Part shown: piece after piece, positions 12,380 through 26,060 of the stretch | Layout: each line of letters begins with the position of its first letter | How positions within the stretch are numbered: the stretch's first letter is position 1 | Assembly (NCBI GenBank): GCA_940671915.1 | Contig: CALNVZ010002974.1 | Span: forward strand, 20,925,017 to 20,989,016 | From: Paracentrotus lividus | Taxonomy: Eukaryota; Echinodermata; Echinoidea; Camarodonta; Echinidae | Direction: 5' to 3' | DNA: 64,000 nucleotides | Program-made: the position numbers and the translations under genes | Notes under the pieces: model-generated | What the model saw: only the letters and a program-made list of their open reading frames with translations | Told to the model about the DNA's origin: nothing | The model's database searches: none

Positions 12380-15300
12380 TAATGCACCTAGCTAACTGTA
12401 CTTCTAATTTAATATCCCAGTGTGCTAGATTTTCTGCGCTTTTTATATAGGCCTATATTCAAAGATATGAAAATTATGTATGCAATTTAATGATATTTAT
12501 TTCCCTTGATAATGATTTAGTACATTGACTTTTTTATTTGTAATATCAATTCATATATCAAACTTGAAACATTATTACTATCTTTAAGCGCCCTCCATTT
12601 GAGGTGTGTATTTCATCAGTATCATAATAAATTATCTCATGGCAGTAAGTTTGGGTTTTGTTAACGATACCAGGAAATATGTACTTTTCCAGCTTTGAAC
12701 AAAACCAATGTTCATCACCTTTTCAACTATTGAGGTCGTTGATTTGTTTCATGCATTGAAAAATATGTCATGTTGGGATATTTCATCAGATTAGTGAAAT
12801 AGTATTGCATATTTAGCAAACACCTTTATCATCCAAGGATTGTCCACAAGCCTACTGCTGAAACTATTTAAAAAAAAGGTGAAAAGTGAAAAACATGAAA
12901 ACTACAATGTAGATCTAATTTTTATTCTATTTTATTTTATTTTTTTATTTTTTTTGTTGAGGGGGGGGGGGGGGGGTGGTTGTATTGGGTATTTACTTTT
13001 TTATATATAAAAATGGTACCTTATATTTCTATATATTTATATTCTATATGTTATATTTTCTGGTCCTAAGGACTCACTTTATGGGAGTTCCCACAATTCT
13101 TGTTTCCTAGTATTATAAGAATGAGTTATGATTTGACCTCAATATTGTCAGCCTTTGACTTGATGATCATGTTACATGTCCTGTTGATGAGTAAAAGGTC
13201 ATGAAGGTACTTGCTCTTCACAGTCTTGCTATTTAACTCCAACATGAGGGTATATGATAGGCTATTAATTCAACGTAAGTATGGTATAGCAGGAATTATG
13301 ATGGCAGGCTTAATTTGACCTCTATTCAGACTAAATCCAGATAATTATTCTTTTTTGCTTCACTTACAATGTAAATATCTGGATGTCCAATCGGTTTTTA
13401 ACTGGCAATAAATGAGTGAAAATTAAGGGTTTTTTTTGACAGACAAGGAGGGATAATTAATCTATTATGCATAGCTTGCTAATCCATGAATATTCCTTTT
13501 GTACAGTGTGTAAGCTGTAAGAGAATTTATTTTAAGAGTCTGGAAGTAGGCTAAGTTTCATTTTTTAGCATTTCGTAGAAAGTTTATGTACAAAATATTA
13601 CAGTACTGTGAAATAAAAACTGTGTGTGCATGTTTTTCAGAAATTGAAGAAAACTAATGTTGATATCTTGAAACTTAAGTGGATTATTTTGAAATATCAA
13701 CTCTCTTTATTACTCCTCATTTTGCTGGGAATATTTAGATGCAGTTTTGAGAAATTTAATTTTAAATTATCTTTATACGTTGAAGATAATAGTATTGGCT
13801 TGGACATTGCCGCACTTTCAGGGGAAAATTTACCTGTGATTTTCACTCAGGTATCCGTGGAAAACATTAAACATGATTTAGCTTATGAAGCACATTGCAA
13901 CTGATTTCAGATAAAGTACTGGAAAATATTGGAAGATTTCCTCTAAAGTTAAAACAAACAATTTGAGCAATGTTTTCTGAGTGGACTATGGATGATAGTG
14001 TGTGCAGTGTGGAAGATGGTAAGTTCAGATTTTTTTTTATTTTTTTATTTTTTTATTTTTTTTTATTGTTTTATTCAATCAAAAACGATAATAATGTTTA
14101 TAACAACAATAACAATAATAATAATAATAATAATAAAAGAGATAAAAAAAAAGAAAAAAGGAGGAACTTAACTGACAAGAAGACTATTTATAGAAATCTG
14201 TACATTGAACATTATAGACACAGTACCAAGCACAAAACAGGAGTAAGTCTCTTTGTAAACCGGACCTATATGCCTAAGTATAACCCCTGTAAAACAAAGA
14301 AAAACAAAACCAAGCTCCATTCCTGTTATTTATCACCCAAGACCGAATACACCCCACAGATAAAATTCCGCTTTTATATCTGTAGTACACAAATCCGTAC
14401 CTCACTGATCAAGAAATATTCTAATACACAGTCAACCCCACCTGAGACGAATCTCTTTGAGGTCGTACATGTAGAAACTTTATTTGATCTTGATTTCTTT
14501 GACAAAAATTATGTTGTTTCGTCAAACTTGACATTGTCACACTTTTGTATGCATGGAACTTCTTTGCAAAATTTGAATATGGTCAATATATTACAATTTT
14601 AAATGGTTTACCGACTTGAGTTCTTTGTATATGAAATTTCTTCATATTTAAAAAGAAAATATTTAAATTTTGATAATAATTAGAAGCTGTTGCACCAAAT
14701 TAGGATTTTATTTTCACTATCTGGGTAAGGATGATAATGGAATATGCTATATCATTGAGGGTGGATGGGTTTTCACAATTGGCCAGAATTGGCCATTAAT
14801 TAGCAAGGAAGGGAGTCCATATCCTGCCTCAGAGGTAACCCCCTGTTATCTTGGCTGCATTTGACCCCAGTATAATGTGACATACTGCACTCCTGACCTA
14901 CATGTAATGTATATCATAATATCAAAATTATATTCTTGTTTTATATATTTATTTTTTAGTTTTTGTTAGGAGACAGGATATTCCACTTTACTCAAAATAT
15001 ATGATGTGAATAGAACTTTTCAGGACTGGATGGGGTTCTATTATTGAGAGCAAATTATTATACTATGCAGCAATGTTTATTTTACTTGTTTGCTTTTCCT
15101 AAGAAATATTTTGCTATCGTGGTGACACTGATTCTGGTCCAGATATTTACCTAATAAGGTTTTACCTAATACTGGGTCATTTGACCCAGTATTATTTCAA
15201 GAATATTTCTAAAACAATTTACAATTGCTGGAGCAATTTCATTAGATTTTTCTTTAATAAAGACATTATGAAATTTTTTTTTTACATGTCTTTGTTAAAA

Positions 15301-16491
15301 TAGTAACATTTTGAATTCAAAGAGAATGTTCAGTTTCCTTGCTTATATGGCTAATGAAAGGTACATGTACATGAAGGATAATCCATATTAGGCTTATTAG
15401 GTTTGTCTTCATGGGACATTGTAAGACTTCGCCAGCAGCTTTTCTTCATTCTAGGAAAGCAGTAAGAAATTACTGCAATTTGAATTCATCCTGTTATTCC
15501 TTGAATTTCTTTCTCTGTCAGGAGGCCCTAAATGTAATTAAATATAAAGTATCTTTTTCATACAATTTTATCATATATAAAATTTTATATCAGTTTCTGC
15601 TAGGCTTGGTTTTTATACTAAAACATTTACCCAAATTACAAAGTTAAATTGTATTTCTAAATTTATTATAGTCACTTCATAATGAAGCTACAATACTTGT
15701 GACATTTATTACCTGAATATTGCATACACATTCTATCTTTTCCCCTCATTTTTCTTGAACGTCTAAACTGTCTAAATATGTAGACTACGATGTTATTTTG
15801 CAGGAAATATCAATTGATATAGTGTTGTTAAATAGAGGTCCTCTTTAAAATATAACATGAAAAGTACATAATTATGCTTGGTTGTATATACAGTAATTAC
15901 TTTCTCTTGACTGATGATGGTAAATGTAGTGAAAATTTGCCAGAAATTCTAAAATATCTAATTAAAATATGCAGTTATATATATATATATATACATGCAG
16001 ATAATAATTTCAGGAGGACACTGGGAACAATTTGCAAAACGAGAAAACCCAACAATGCTCCCTGAAATTGAGCTCGGCAAATGGCTCTGAATTAAAAGTC
16101 AGTGTTGGAATAAAGCTTCTTTTTTGTTTGATTCTTTGATTTGTTTCAAGAAAACATGCATGTACTGTTCAACAGGTAAAATAACACCACAGAGAAAGCA
16201 CACACATGTAATTAATGATACTCAAGTTTGTACATGTCACACTGTCTCTGCTTTTTACAAATAGATAATTCAAGGAAGTGGAATACATTAATTTGCAAAT
16301 TTTTATTAGATGCTTTGAATTAGAATAATTTAGTTTTATTTTGCTATAATCTGTACTTTTACATCACTTCATGAAGACAAACTTTGTGACTGATAGATAG
16401 ACAATTACAAAATGACCCAAACTGTTGAACAGATCTTGACATCCAACTGCAGTCTATTGCACATGGAGCCCCCCCCCCCCCAAAAAAAAAT

Positions 16492-16523
<32 letters not shown>

Positions 16524-16596
16524 TAAAAGAATCTAAACTCTGGATCGTCAACTTTTGAAATTCAAATTGTATTCAAAGTGCAATTGCAACCCTGGA
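12380..16596. other. Intergenic, simple repeats only
   Basis: AT-rich non-coding with a G run (12961-12976), T-rich and (AAT)n tracts at 14028-14145, (TA)n at 15975-15992 and C/A/(AAAT)n runs at 16470-16530. A weak candidate first exon ends at 14018 (see findings). Confidence 0.4.
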
Positions 16597-16740
16597 GCAC
16601 TGTTACAAGTTGTAAAGTTATTCATGACTTAACGAACAAGTTGATCATTTCTTGTGCTACATGTATGATTAAGAATGTGATTAGCATGAAGAACATGTTC
16701 CAGTAGCATGTAATGTTGTAACGACTTGGTGATACACCCC
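16597..16740. mobile_element. MITE family 'ACTTGGTGAAACACC', copy 1
   Basis: Shares CTTGTGCTA...AGAATGTGATTA and AACATGTTCCA with 57190-57362 and ends in GACTTGGTGATACACCCCCT, like the fragment at 24318-24367. Weak inverted ends (GTTACAAGTTGTAAAG). Degenerate non-autonomous DNA element. Confidence 0.55.
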
Positions 16741-19700
16741 CTGGGTCTTATGTTCTTATACTGTTTAAGTATGTGCATACATATTACTGTACATGTAGAA
16801 TGATAATAACTCTGTAAATGTTTACGTGTTTGTAAATGTTTATAAAAACCTACTTGAACTAAGTATGACATGTAGGATATGTGTGATGTGCCCCTTTAAC
16901 AAATCCTCAAGTACATCCTGCCTTGTGAGCTGGGGATGTGGATTTCCAGTTAGCGCTGGATTCCGAAAGAGACACATGGGATGTTTAGTGCGGAGGATAT
17001 ACAAACTACATACTGCTTGATTAGCGTCTGTGTTATATTCTCTGAACTGTTACCAAGATGGAAATTGTCTAATTTACCTTATTTGGGCTAATTTTCTAAC
17101 CTATGGATCTGGTTTTGTTCACTGGATTTTCTGCGCAGATTGATCTTTGCATTTGAAATTGTTTATCAGCTTTCCTGTGGTTATTTCAAGTTGGAAAAGT
17201 TAGACATTTATGGATGCCAAGTTGTGTATATCATTGGATTTCATCTTCATGTTTACAATTTATGGATGTAGACTTCCCCTTTCCCCTTATTGGATTGTGC
17301 TTGTTAATTGAATTTTGTGATTTTTTTTTTCATTGAACGGAGTGTACCTATGAATGTCTGCATGAGAAATTTTAATGAAATATGACATAAGGATAAGGCT
17401 GAAATGTTTCAGCTTGCCAAATTTGGAAATTGGATTTTTAAATTTTGAATTTAGAATAGATGTTTGTGAAAGAGGAAGAAATGTATTGTAATGTGAATGC
17501 AGAGTGTATGTATTGAAGTTTTTAGTTTAAATTTTATTTATGATTATACAAATCTTCAGGAGTTTCAAGAGATAATTAGGGTTGAATCAAACCAACTGTC
17601 CCAGACTTTAAGTAAAGGCATGAAAAAATGCTGTGGTTGGTAATCTTTGCCAATGATAATTTATACTTGATAATACTCTTTTACAGCTTCTACATGTACA
17701 CTGTATATTCATACATACAATGTAGGTCCTAATTTTAACATCTATAGATCTATTGTACTGTAGAAGGCTTACTGTGACATGTACCATAATTTATAACCAT
17801 TTACTTTGAAATGCAATAGGCTGAAACCATGTCTACACCACAGTGACCATATAAATTATGTTCATTGAAATACATGTATCTACTTCACCCAATCAATCAG
17901 GGTTAAAGGTACTGTGGTCATCTTTAATTCCGGCTCCATATTGCAGTGAAATTTTAAAACAATTTTTTAGCCCCCCCCCCCCACCCTTCTCCCTCTCTCG
18001 TAGAAACACGGTGATAAAATGATTTTTTTTTTTTAATTTTTTTTATTATTATATTATTATAATGTGACTAATTTGAAGTCAGGAAAATGATTCATATCTT
18101 TCCGATATAATTTTGTTTGAAGATTGATTTCTTACCCAAGGCCAGTTCTACATGTATCCTGAAATATTTTTGTTATATCGCCCCCCCCCTCGGGTATACA
18201 ACTGAACCCCCTTGAGTCATTAAATGACTCTTTCACCACTTGCACCACAACATAATCCTTCTTTATTTCTCTTTTTTTTCTTTATTTTTATAAACCACAT
18301 TAAAGGCAAATGTACGTAAGAGGCCCAAATGTAGATGGGTTTTCATTTCGACTGCTTTCAATGAATTTTATTTCAATATTGACATTAAATTGTACTAAGA
18401 CAATTTTATTTAAAATCAAAGGGTGCTTCTCATTAAAAAAAAAAAAAAATTTTTAAATGTAGGTCCAACATGTACTTGTCGGTATTGCATATCCCCATAT
18501 CAGTGTTGGCCATTGCCAGTATGGTATGAGTCATCAGATTTTTCGGGAAATACATTGGATATATGTTTCAGAACATTGAAAATTAGATTTGATTTATTTT
18601 TATTTTTTTTAAGTGCATAAATTGAATGCAATATCATTTTTCTGCTGTGCTGAGGGAAAAATTAGTATAACTCCAGAGTGTGATTTTCTTTCCTTCTTTC
18701 TTGTTTTGATGGTAATATTATGCTTTCATTCTGTACACCTCCATGATATAATGGAATATTTTTTCTTAACAAATTAAATTTGACCTCCATTACTCATTAC
18801 TTCACCGAGATAAAATGGTTGTAACTCCTTGGTTATACCCATATTATGTTGTATCCATGTGGTACATGTCAGTGTGTATAACCAGAGATAGAGAGGCAAA
18901 GAGACGCTAGGGACATGCGGGTGTGATCTGAAACGTAGGACGCAGCTGTACATCTGATATCAACCTCCCAGACAATAGTTATAAGAAGAAAATATACTCC
19001 AGGGCTAAACTGGTGAACTATTGAACGGTTAATTCCTCTGTTTTCGTTTTTAATAGTCTCACAGCTGATGGTTCGCCATCCTTTTCCTCTGTCAGTGTTT
19101 AATATGGTTAGCATATCAGTATGATGGGTAAAGATATTATGTTGCCAGCATACCAGGTGAACATTGTGAATTAGCTCAGTTCATTTGACATGTTTTTAAA
19201 CAGTGTAGTGGAATATGAACAGCTGATGTTCTAAATTCTTTGATGTGGGACTAGCATTTGAATGCAGTTTTCAAACCCATGACTATGTTTGGGGAAGGGA
19301 TTTTTAGTTCTCAGTATCGAAATGTAAGATTTCATAAATGTTGAATACAAGAGTTCCATGATTACCAATATCAGTCCATCTATTTAGTAAAATGGTTGAC
19401 CATTGTTTCTAGCTGTGATCATGAAAATAAATATTATAAACTGTGCTGGCTGTGTTAAAATCAAGTTATTTTGTAGGAGAAATTGAAAAAAAAGAAGTCC
19501 CCTCTGGTTTTCTCTTGCTCTATATGCCCCCTCCCTCTCTGCCCCTCCCCCTTTCCCCTGTGCTTGTGAACTGACTGACCCCTCCACTCCTCTTCCCCCT
19601 CCTCCTTTCTCTCCCCTCCTCTCTTTCCGTCATTCTCTGTGTTGCCAATCAACTAGGGTGAGGAGAGGAATTTGGGAGTGACCTTTGTTGTTGTGTCTGC

Positions 19701-22700
19701 TTGTCTGGGCAGAGAGGATCAAATCGTGCCAAAGGTTGAGCAGACCTCGATCTCGTTAGTGCAGGATCATTAGCAGACAAGGAGAGAGACCGCAACGTGT
19801 TGCTGCTTAGGGCCTATCCTCCGTTTGCGAAGGAGCAACGCCTTACCGCCACTTGTGTCTGTGAATAAGATTTTGACATCAAAATTTCTCTTTTGCTTTG
19901 ATCAATAGTGTGATTTTTATTTCTTTTATCTTCAATTGTTGAGCATCTTTGGATGGGGAATAACATACACTGTAGTGGCCTCGTTTGTAATACATTGGAA
20001 GAGCAACTTTCCCTGATTTCAAGTGGTTTCATGTGTAACAGCAAGTGAACAGAGGAATTGTGCTCCTACATATAGTTCTAGGAAATATATGTGTACCGGT
20101 GTTTTGTGAGCTTTTATTTGCAGACAGAACCTAACTTTTGGGTTTGTTTTGCTTTAAGCAGATCTGGATATGTCCATGGATGAGGAGTTATGATAATAAT
20201 AATCAACTACTATACTTATAGGCCTAAATAGAGACTCTTGAAAATCCCTTTTACAAGAGTACAGGCCAGAATTATGTGCTATTGACTTTTTATTCAACAA
20301 ATTTGGATATGATTTGAGCCTGTTATAATGAGTTGTTACACTGTTAAATTTAAAAAAAAAAAAAAAAAAAAAACTTGTGAAATTTTGGTGGCATCCACTT
20401 TTAGTTCCAAAAAATAATATATCCTTTGAGACATAAGTTTGGCAATGTGGAATACTTAATGATAATTTCTCACCTATGAAAGTTACTGGCTTAGAATTAG
20501 AATGGGTTGCATGGAATCAATCTTGCCTAATAAAAAGGACTAATAAATCTACATGTACATGTATTCAGATGTCTATTTTGAACTTTTTGTCAAGTATTAA
20601 TAGCAAGGAAGAAGGGATCAGGAATGGGGTTATACTTCCTCCATATCCCTGTCATCATGTGTCACATTGTTGATAGATAAACTACATTGATGATACATTG
20701 TACAGCAATATTAATATTTTAAATAATATGTTAAGAAATTTGAAGTATGGGTATTAAACATTCTCACATTGTTGTTGTGCGTTCTTTAGTTTTGTGTTTT
20801 TTTTAATCTGCATCTTGTTCAATAACACCAAAACTTTACATACACATATAACTATTGCTTGCATGATCAGATAATTTGCCCACATCTATGAGCATTGGAA
20901 AATAAGAAGCCTTTAAATGTAGCTCATGTTGTTGAAAATGTTTTCAGCTCAGCTTATAATTCTTCCAACCCTCATTTTCCAGCACTGTATTGAGATTGAA
21001 AGTACATATCAGATTACATTTTGGCTATAAAGGGCCTCCAGGGTTTGTATTAAATTATGGTTTTGTTATGATATAACTTTGGGGAAATGGTATGAAAATA
21101 TTATGATTGGATACTTACATTATATTCCTCTGGGATTCCCCTATTATATTTTATTTTTCAACAACATTATAGTTTTTTACTGTAATTTGTTCCCCCTGTG
21201 TAAGATTGGCAATATGATATAAATGAAAATAAACTGAGTACATAACTAGATGAAAAAAAAAAAGAATCTTTCTCCACAAATCCTCTCATGCTTCCTAACT
21301 TGGATATAGATATTTGATTTAATGTATGATGAGAAGTCTGCCAAGAAAATTAACATTTGCATACCCGCACATGATGGCTATCACTTAAATATGATAAATG
21401 GTTTTTAATGAGTTTCACATTCATGTAGCCATCCTACTGCTTTGAAGCAACAAGAAAATAAAAATCCTTTGTCTAAGGCACGACACTCTTGCCTTGAAAC
21501 CGCTATCCTTCAAAAATATTTCTCTCCTCTTTAATAGAACCTGTAATTTAATATTAGATCTATGATTATTTAATTGGGTGAGGTTCAGCACATATATACA
21601 TGTTTCTATGACAAGTAGAAAAAAGAAGGAGGAAGGGGCCCCAGAATCCACAAGAAAACGTACAATTAATTTCTACAGGCAACATTAATAGCAGATTTTG
21701 TTCAGTTCGCGGTGGGGGCACCTTAAATCTTTGGCACTTTCACTATTTATTTAATTGATTACAAAATGTTGATGTGTTGTCAACCAAAGAAGAATTCTAC
21801 CACATAGGAGAATGGTTCCTTGGCGAAATAATTGAAAATTTAACCTGGATTTGTCAGAAGAGAAATTCCATAAAATATTCTTTGTTCCTGATTCATGAAG
21901 GTGTTAATCAATCGAGTTAAAACACCTTGTAATAGGCACAGTCATCATTGAATGAAAGTTTGTAAGTTTTTGTGAGATAGGTGAAAGGAAAATGTCTACC
22001 TATTGGTTCATGCCCACAGTTGGTTTCATATCTATTGTGATGCCAATTGTGAATTCTACAAAACCGCTATGCATTCAACAGTGTGGAAGTCCTATTAGTC
22101 ATGGGTTGAACTTTGCTTCATGGAAAATATATGTATCATGCTTTGCCTTCATACTTCATTGCTTAAGATGTATGTTGAGGTAGGACGCACAACATACATG
22201 TCACTCTAATGTTACAAACTGCTATTGTCGTGTGTTAAGTACTTGCATTGGTTTCTTCCGGAGTAGAAATTTGGGGTTTCCTTTGGAAATTATTACAAGC
22301 TGTCTTTAGGTTCTTCATGTTATTTTGTTGGATGTAACTGTTATATCACAACGTCATTGATTTCCTCTGAAGGCCTCCAGAAAGCAAAATTTATTTTGCC
22401 ATTTATCACATTTTACTTCAATATTTTCTTGATAGCAGATAAATTTGTAGCAATGCAGTGTATTTCTATTAACGATGCAAGGTACAAGAAGTAACCTTGA
22501 TTATGAAGTGGACCTTACAATTGGAGCCTTTAAATGATATCTAGCCATTCTTCATTCAATTTCTTTCAGCGACAAGAAAACAGTCAAACTTTTCCTAAAA
22601 ATACCACTTCCAAAGAGACCTAATTAATCGCTCTCATACTGGATTTGTTTCTTTGACGAAAGCTTCTTGAAATCTTTTTCTTGGACCAAAGTATTTGTGA

Positions 22701-22721
22701 GGATTTTTAGCAAAAAAAATC
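16741..22721. other. Intergenic or 5' intron of DIP2, nothing recognised
   Basis: AT-rich; C runs near 17971 and 18181, T- and A-rich runs, and a purine/pyrimidine-skewed GC-richer stretch 19490-19830. If the DMAP1-domain exons of DIP2 lie further upstream, this whole stretch would be first-intron DNA. I could not find those exons here. Confidence 0.4.
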
Positions 22722-22797
22722 ATGGATTATCAAGTCGCCAGATCACGACTATCTCATTTCCTGTTGGAATGCAACGATGAATACGTGTTTCAACCAG
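22722..22797 (+). CDS. DIP2: DIP2 exon 1 (alternative first exon), residues 1-25
   Basis: ATG at 22722 opens MDYQVARSRLSHFLLECNDE and runs to CAG|gtacga at 22797 in phase 1, exactly the phase the next exon needs (Pro-Gly-Gly-Pro-Pro join). An in-frame TGA lies 22 bases upstream of the ATG (22698-22700), which suits a start codon. The sequence is not the DMAP1-binding domain start of known DIP2. It could instead be an internal exon using the TTTTTAG at 22705-22710. Confidence rests on splice compatibility only. Confidence 0.45.
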
Positions 22798-25700
22798 GTA
22801 CGAACCGCAAAGTGTCTTGTGAAGATGATACGTCATGAAAGCTCAGACAAATGCATGCTTTGAATGAAAAATAATTCCATGGTTCAGATTTTTTAAAAAT
22901 TGATAATAGGATATTAAAATTTGTAGGTAATTGCTTTGAGTGAAAAATAATTCCATGGTTCAGATTTTAAAGAAATTGAGAATAGAATATTAAACTTTGT
23001 AGGTAATTTTGATTAAATGAAGGTAAACTGTGCTTGGTTCAAATCATGGTGAATATGCTATTGTCCTGCATGTATGGGAAGACGTTAATCTACATGTACA
23101 TGTGCAACACTATATCGTCTGTTGAGAGCCAGAAGGGCGTTATTGCATTTTAAAGATGTTCCGTTGAGAACCTGAAGGGCGCTATTGCTGTACAAAGTCA
23201 ATGGAAATAGCGCCCTTTTGGTTCTCAACGGTACATCATTGATCTGCAATAGCCCCCTTCTGGTTCTCAGCCGACGATATGATGTATTTGGTACCATAAG
23301 AGGATAAGATGGGTAAAACTATATAATAATGACACTATTTATGAACATTGAAAGTGCTTTTATTATACATTTACATCAAGTTTTGGATTATCACTTTTGT
23401 TCTTACGTTGGTAATAGTAATAATATTGACTGTTATTATGATTGAGTCAATGAACTAAAGCACTATGTTAGTTTACTATTATGTATAATACATGATTGTC
23501 ATATCGTCTCTGACAAAGATTCTCTTAGGATCGAAAGCTCAGGCTCTTTTTTAACTCAATTTTACTTCACTAGCTTTCTTTTATTGGACAAGCAGTTCCA
23601 GCATTATTTTTTGTTTTTTTAATTTTTTTTTTGTAATATTGTTAATCTCAGTTGATCTAATGGATACTTCTTTTTCTTATTTTTTTCTATTTATCCAGGA
23701 GGGCCTCCAGACCAAGGAGCTGGTTCAGGGATAGGACGCAGAAGCTCAAGGAGTAGAAGGAGAGAACATCATGAACCAGAAACAAGATATAGATCAGGTG
23801 GGTTTCTTTGTATTTTCAGTGATATCGTGCTAAATTAGACAACAAATTTATAACAAACTGAACAAACAAGCTTAAGACTGGGTTACACCGGAACCGAATC
23901 AGCTGCGAATCCATCCGAATACACGTATTCATGTGGATTCGGTAGCATTCTGTTACCCATCTCCGAATGAGCGAAAATACGGGAGGGATTCTGGAACGTT
24001 CTTGGAGGGATTCTCCTCGTTTTGAAATGTTCAAAACCATCTGAATACCCTCCAAAATGCTCCCGAATGTGGACCCGACAAATTTCATTCGGGCCACATT
24101 CGGGATGTATTCTGATGGAATTCGGGGCGTTCTGGGCAGATTCGGACCTGGTGTAACCCTAGCTTTAATGGCTCAGAAATAGACCCTGGTCCTATATCCA
24201 GAAGGTTCCCAGTTCAAAACAAAGTCCTTGCTCTGATATCTATAGGTAAGGCATTAATTGTCATTACAAGTATAGAAAACTCAAATCTTGTACATGCACA
24301 AATTATGATCACCAGTCATTCGTAAAGATGTTTGGACTCACGAACAACTTGGTGAAACACCACCCTGGTTGCCTGCAAGTCAACACATCAACTCAACGAT
24401 ACGTTTAATTAGAACAGGTGAACTCTTATGACTTAATTAGGAATTCTTGCATTACCTCGTTTGTTGCTAATGTAAAGTGCACTTGTATTTTCTCATTCTT
24501 CTTTCCTCTACTTATAGATATTCGAGAGGAGGCGGTGAAAGCGGCCCTAGCCAAACACAATGACCTTCAGATGCCCTTACCGTCCAAGAGACATTCGCTG
24601 CATGCCAACGTGGTAGCCATAGAAACACCGCCAGGTCTGTGAACTTTATAGAATACTATATTTTTATGGTAGTCACAACCATGTCAGGACAACTACCCCC
24701 TGGACAATTAACCCCTAGGACAACTACCCCCCCCCCCCCAGAAATAGGGTTCGGTGTAGAGTTAAGTGGTAGATTTTTGGTGGGGGGGTAATTGTCCAGG
24801 GGTAGCTGTCTTAGAACCAGTCACAACAAATGACAAGTCCCAGGCTCAGCTTTATATGGAAGTTTTGTATTATAGACGCATAGACTTTTCTCTAGGACTC
24901 TTTTTTTTTTTTTTTTTTTTGATCAAGAAAGTGTCGTCCAGTCCAGAGCCAGTCCAAGCTCACCCAAGCCCGGTCTTGGATCAAACCTTCATGTGATCTG
25001 AACCCGGTCTGAGATATTGGCGTATAGTTCAGAGTGGCTTTGGTATATAAGTAGAAATAAGAATATTGGCATATTTTGAAAAAAGCATGTCTGCATATTC
25101 CACTGTTCGTGGACATACTCATTGGGCTGGAGGGTAACTTAATTTCAGTTGGCTTGTTCTACATATCTCGGCTAACTAGCAGCTACATGTAATTGCTGAT
25201 GGACTAAAAAACCCATTGATTTATAGCCTAGATTTTCAGCAATAAATTAAATGCAATTTATGTTCGAAGCATACATTTAATGATCTGCATACAAGTCATA
25301 ATTCATTCCTCTCCTGTTTAAAAGTATGTCTGTTTATCCAGTTTTATTCATTTACATAACCTGTATTGTATTGTAGTCATATTTTTAACCACGTAATGTA
25401 TTTGTGTGTATAATCCTTTTAATTATGTTTATTATGTTGTTGATAATAAACTTCAAACGATAACAATTTCTCCTCCATCTTTGTCTTAGAATCAGAGACA
25501 GACGATGACGACTCCATCTCCTCCTCCTCCTCTCACCACACCCATGACATCGGGGCGGGGTCATCCAGCTTCCATTACGTAGGGAGTGGTGAGCCGGGCC
25601 TCAATCCTCACTATCACAGGCTACAGCCAGCCAATGGACATGTCAGCGCAGGCCGTGGGGCTGCCCCAGGGGCTAGGGGTCTCGACATTGCAAGCAGCTG

Positions 25701-26026
25701 TAGTCGTGAATATCTTTCAATGAAAAAAAATTACATGGGGCTCTGGTGATGCAGCCTCCGTAAGGCTAAAAAGGCTAAAAATAGCCCCTGTCAACCAGAC
25801 TACTAACATTGAAAACATGTGCACAGGGATGATTTTCCCAAACAGGTTGAAAATAGCCCCTGCCCCCTCTCTCTTCTCCCCCCCCTCTTCTTCCCCCTTC
25901 CCTCTCTTGTCTCTTCTCCCCCCTCTCTTTTCTCCCCCCCCCTCTCTCTCTCTTCTCCCCCTTCTCTTCTCCCCTCTCTCTCTCTGTCTGTCTGTCTGTT
26001 CCTCTCCCCTACCCTCCCCTCCCCCC

Positions 26027-26060
<34 letters not shown>

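Noticed and set aside
12062-12395. Two short frames with similar peptides on opposite strands
   Set aside because: They arise from the inverted arms of the element at 12110-12379.
13970-14602. 210-codon open frame
   Set aside because: Passes through T-rich and AAT repeats and has no recognisable domain; only the first 49 bases are kept as a weak first-exon candidate.
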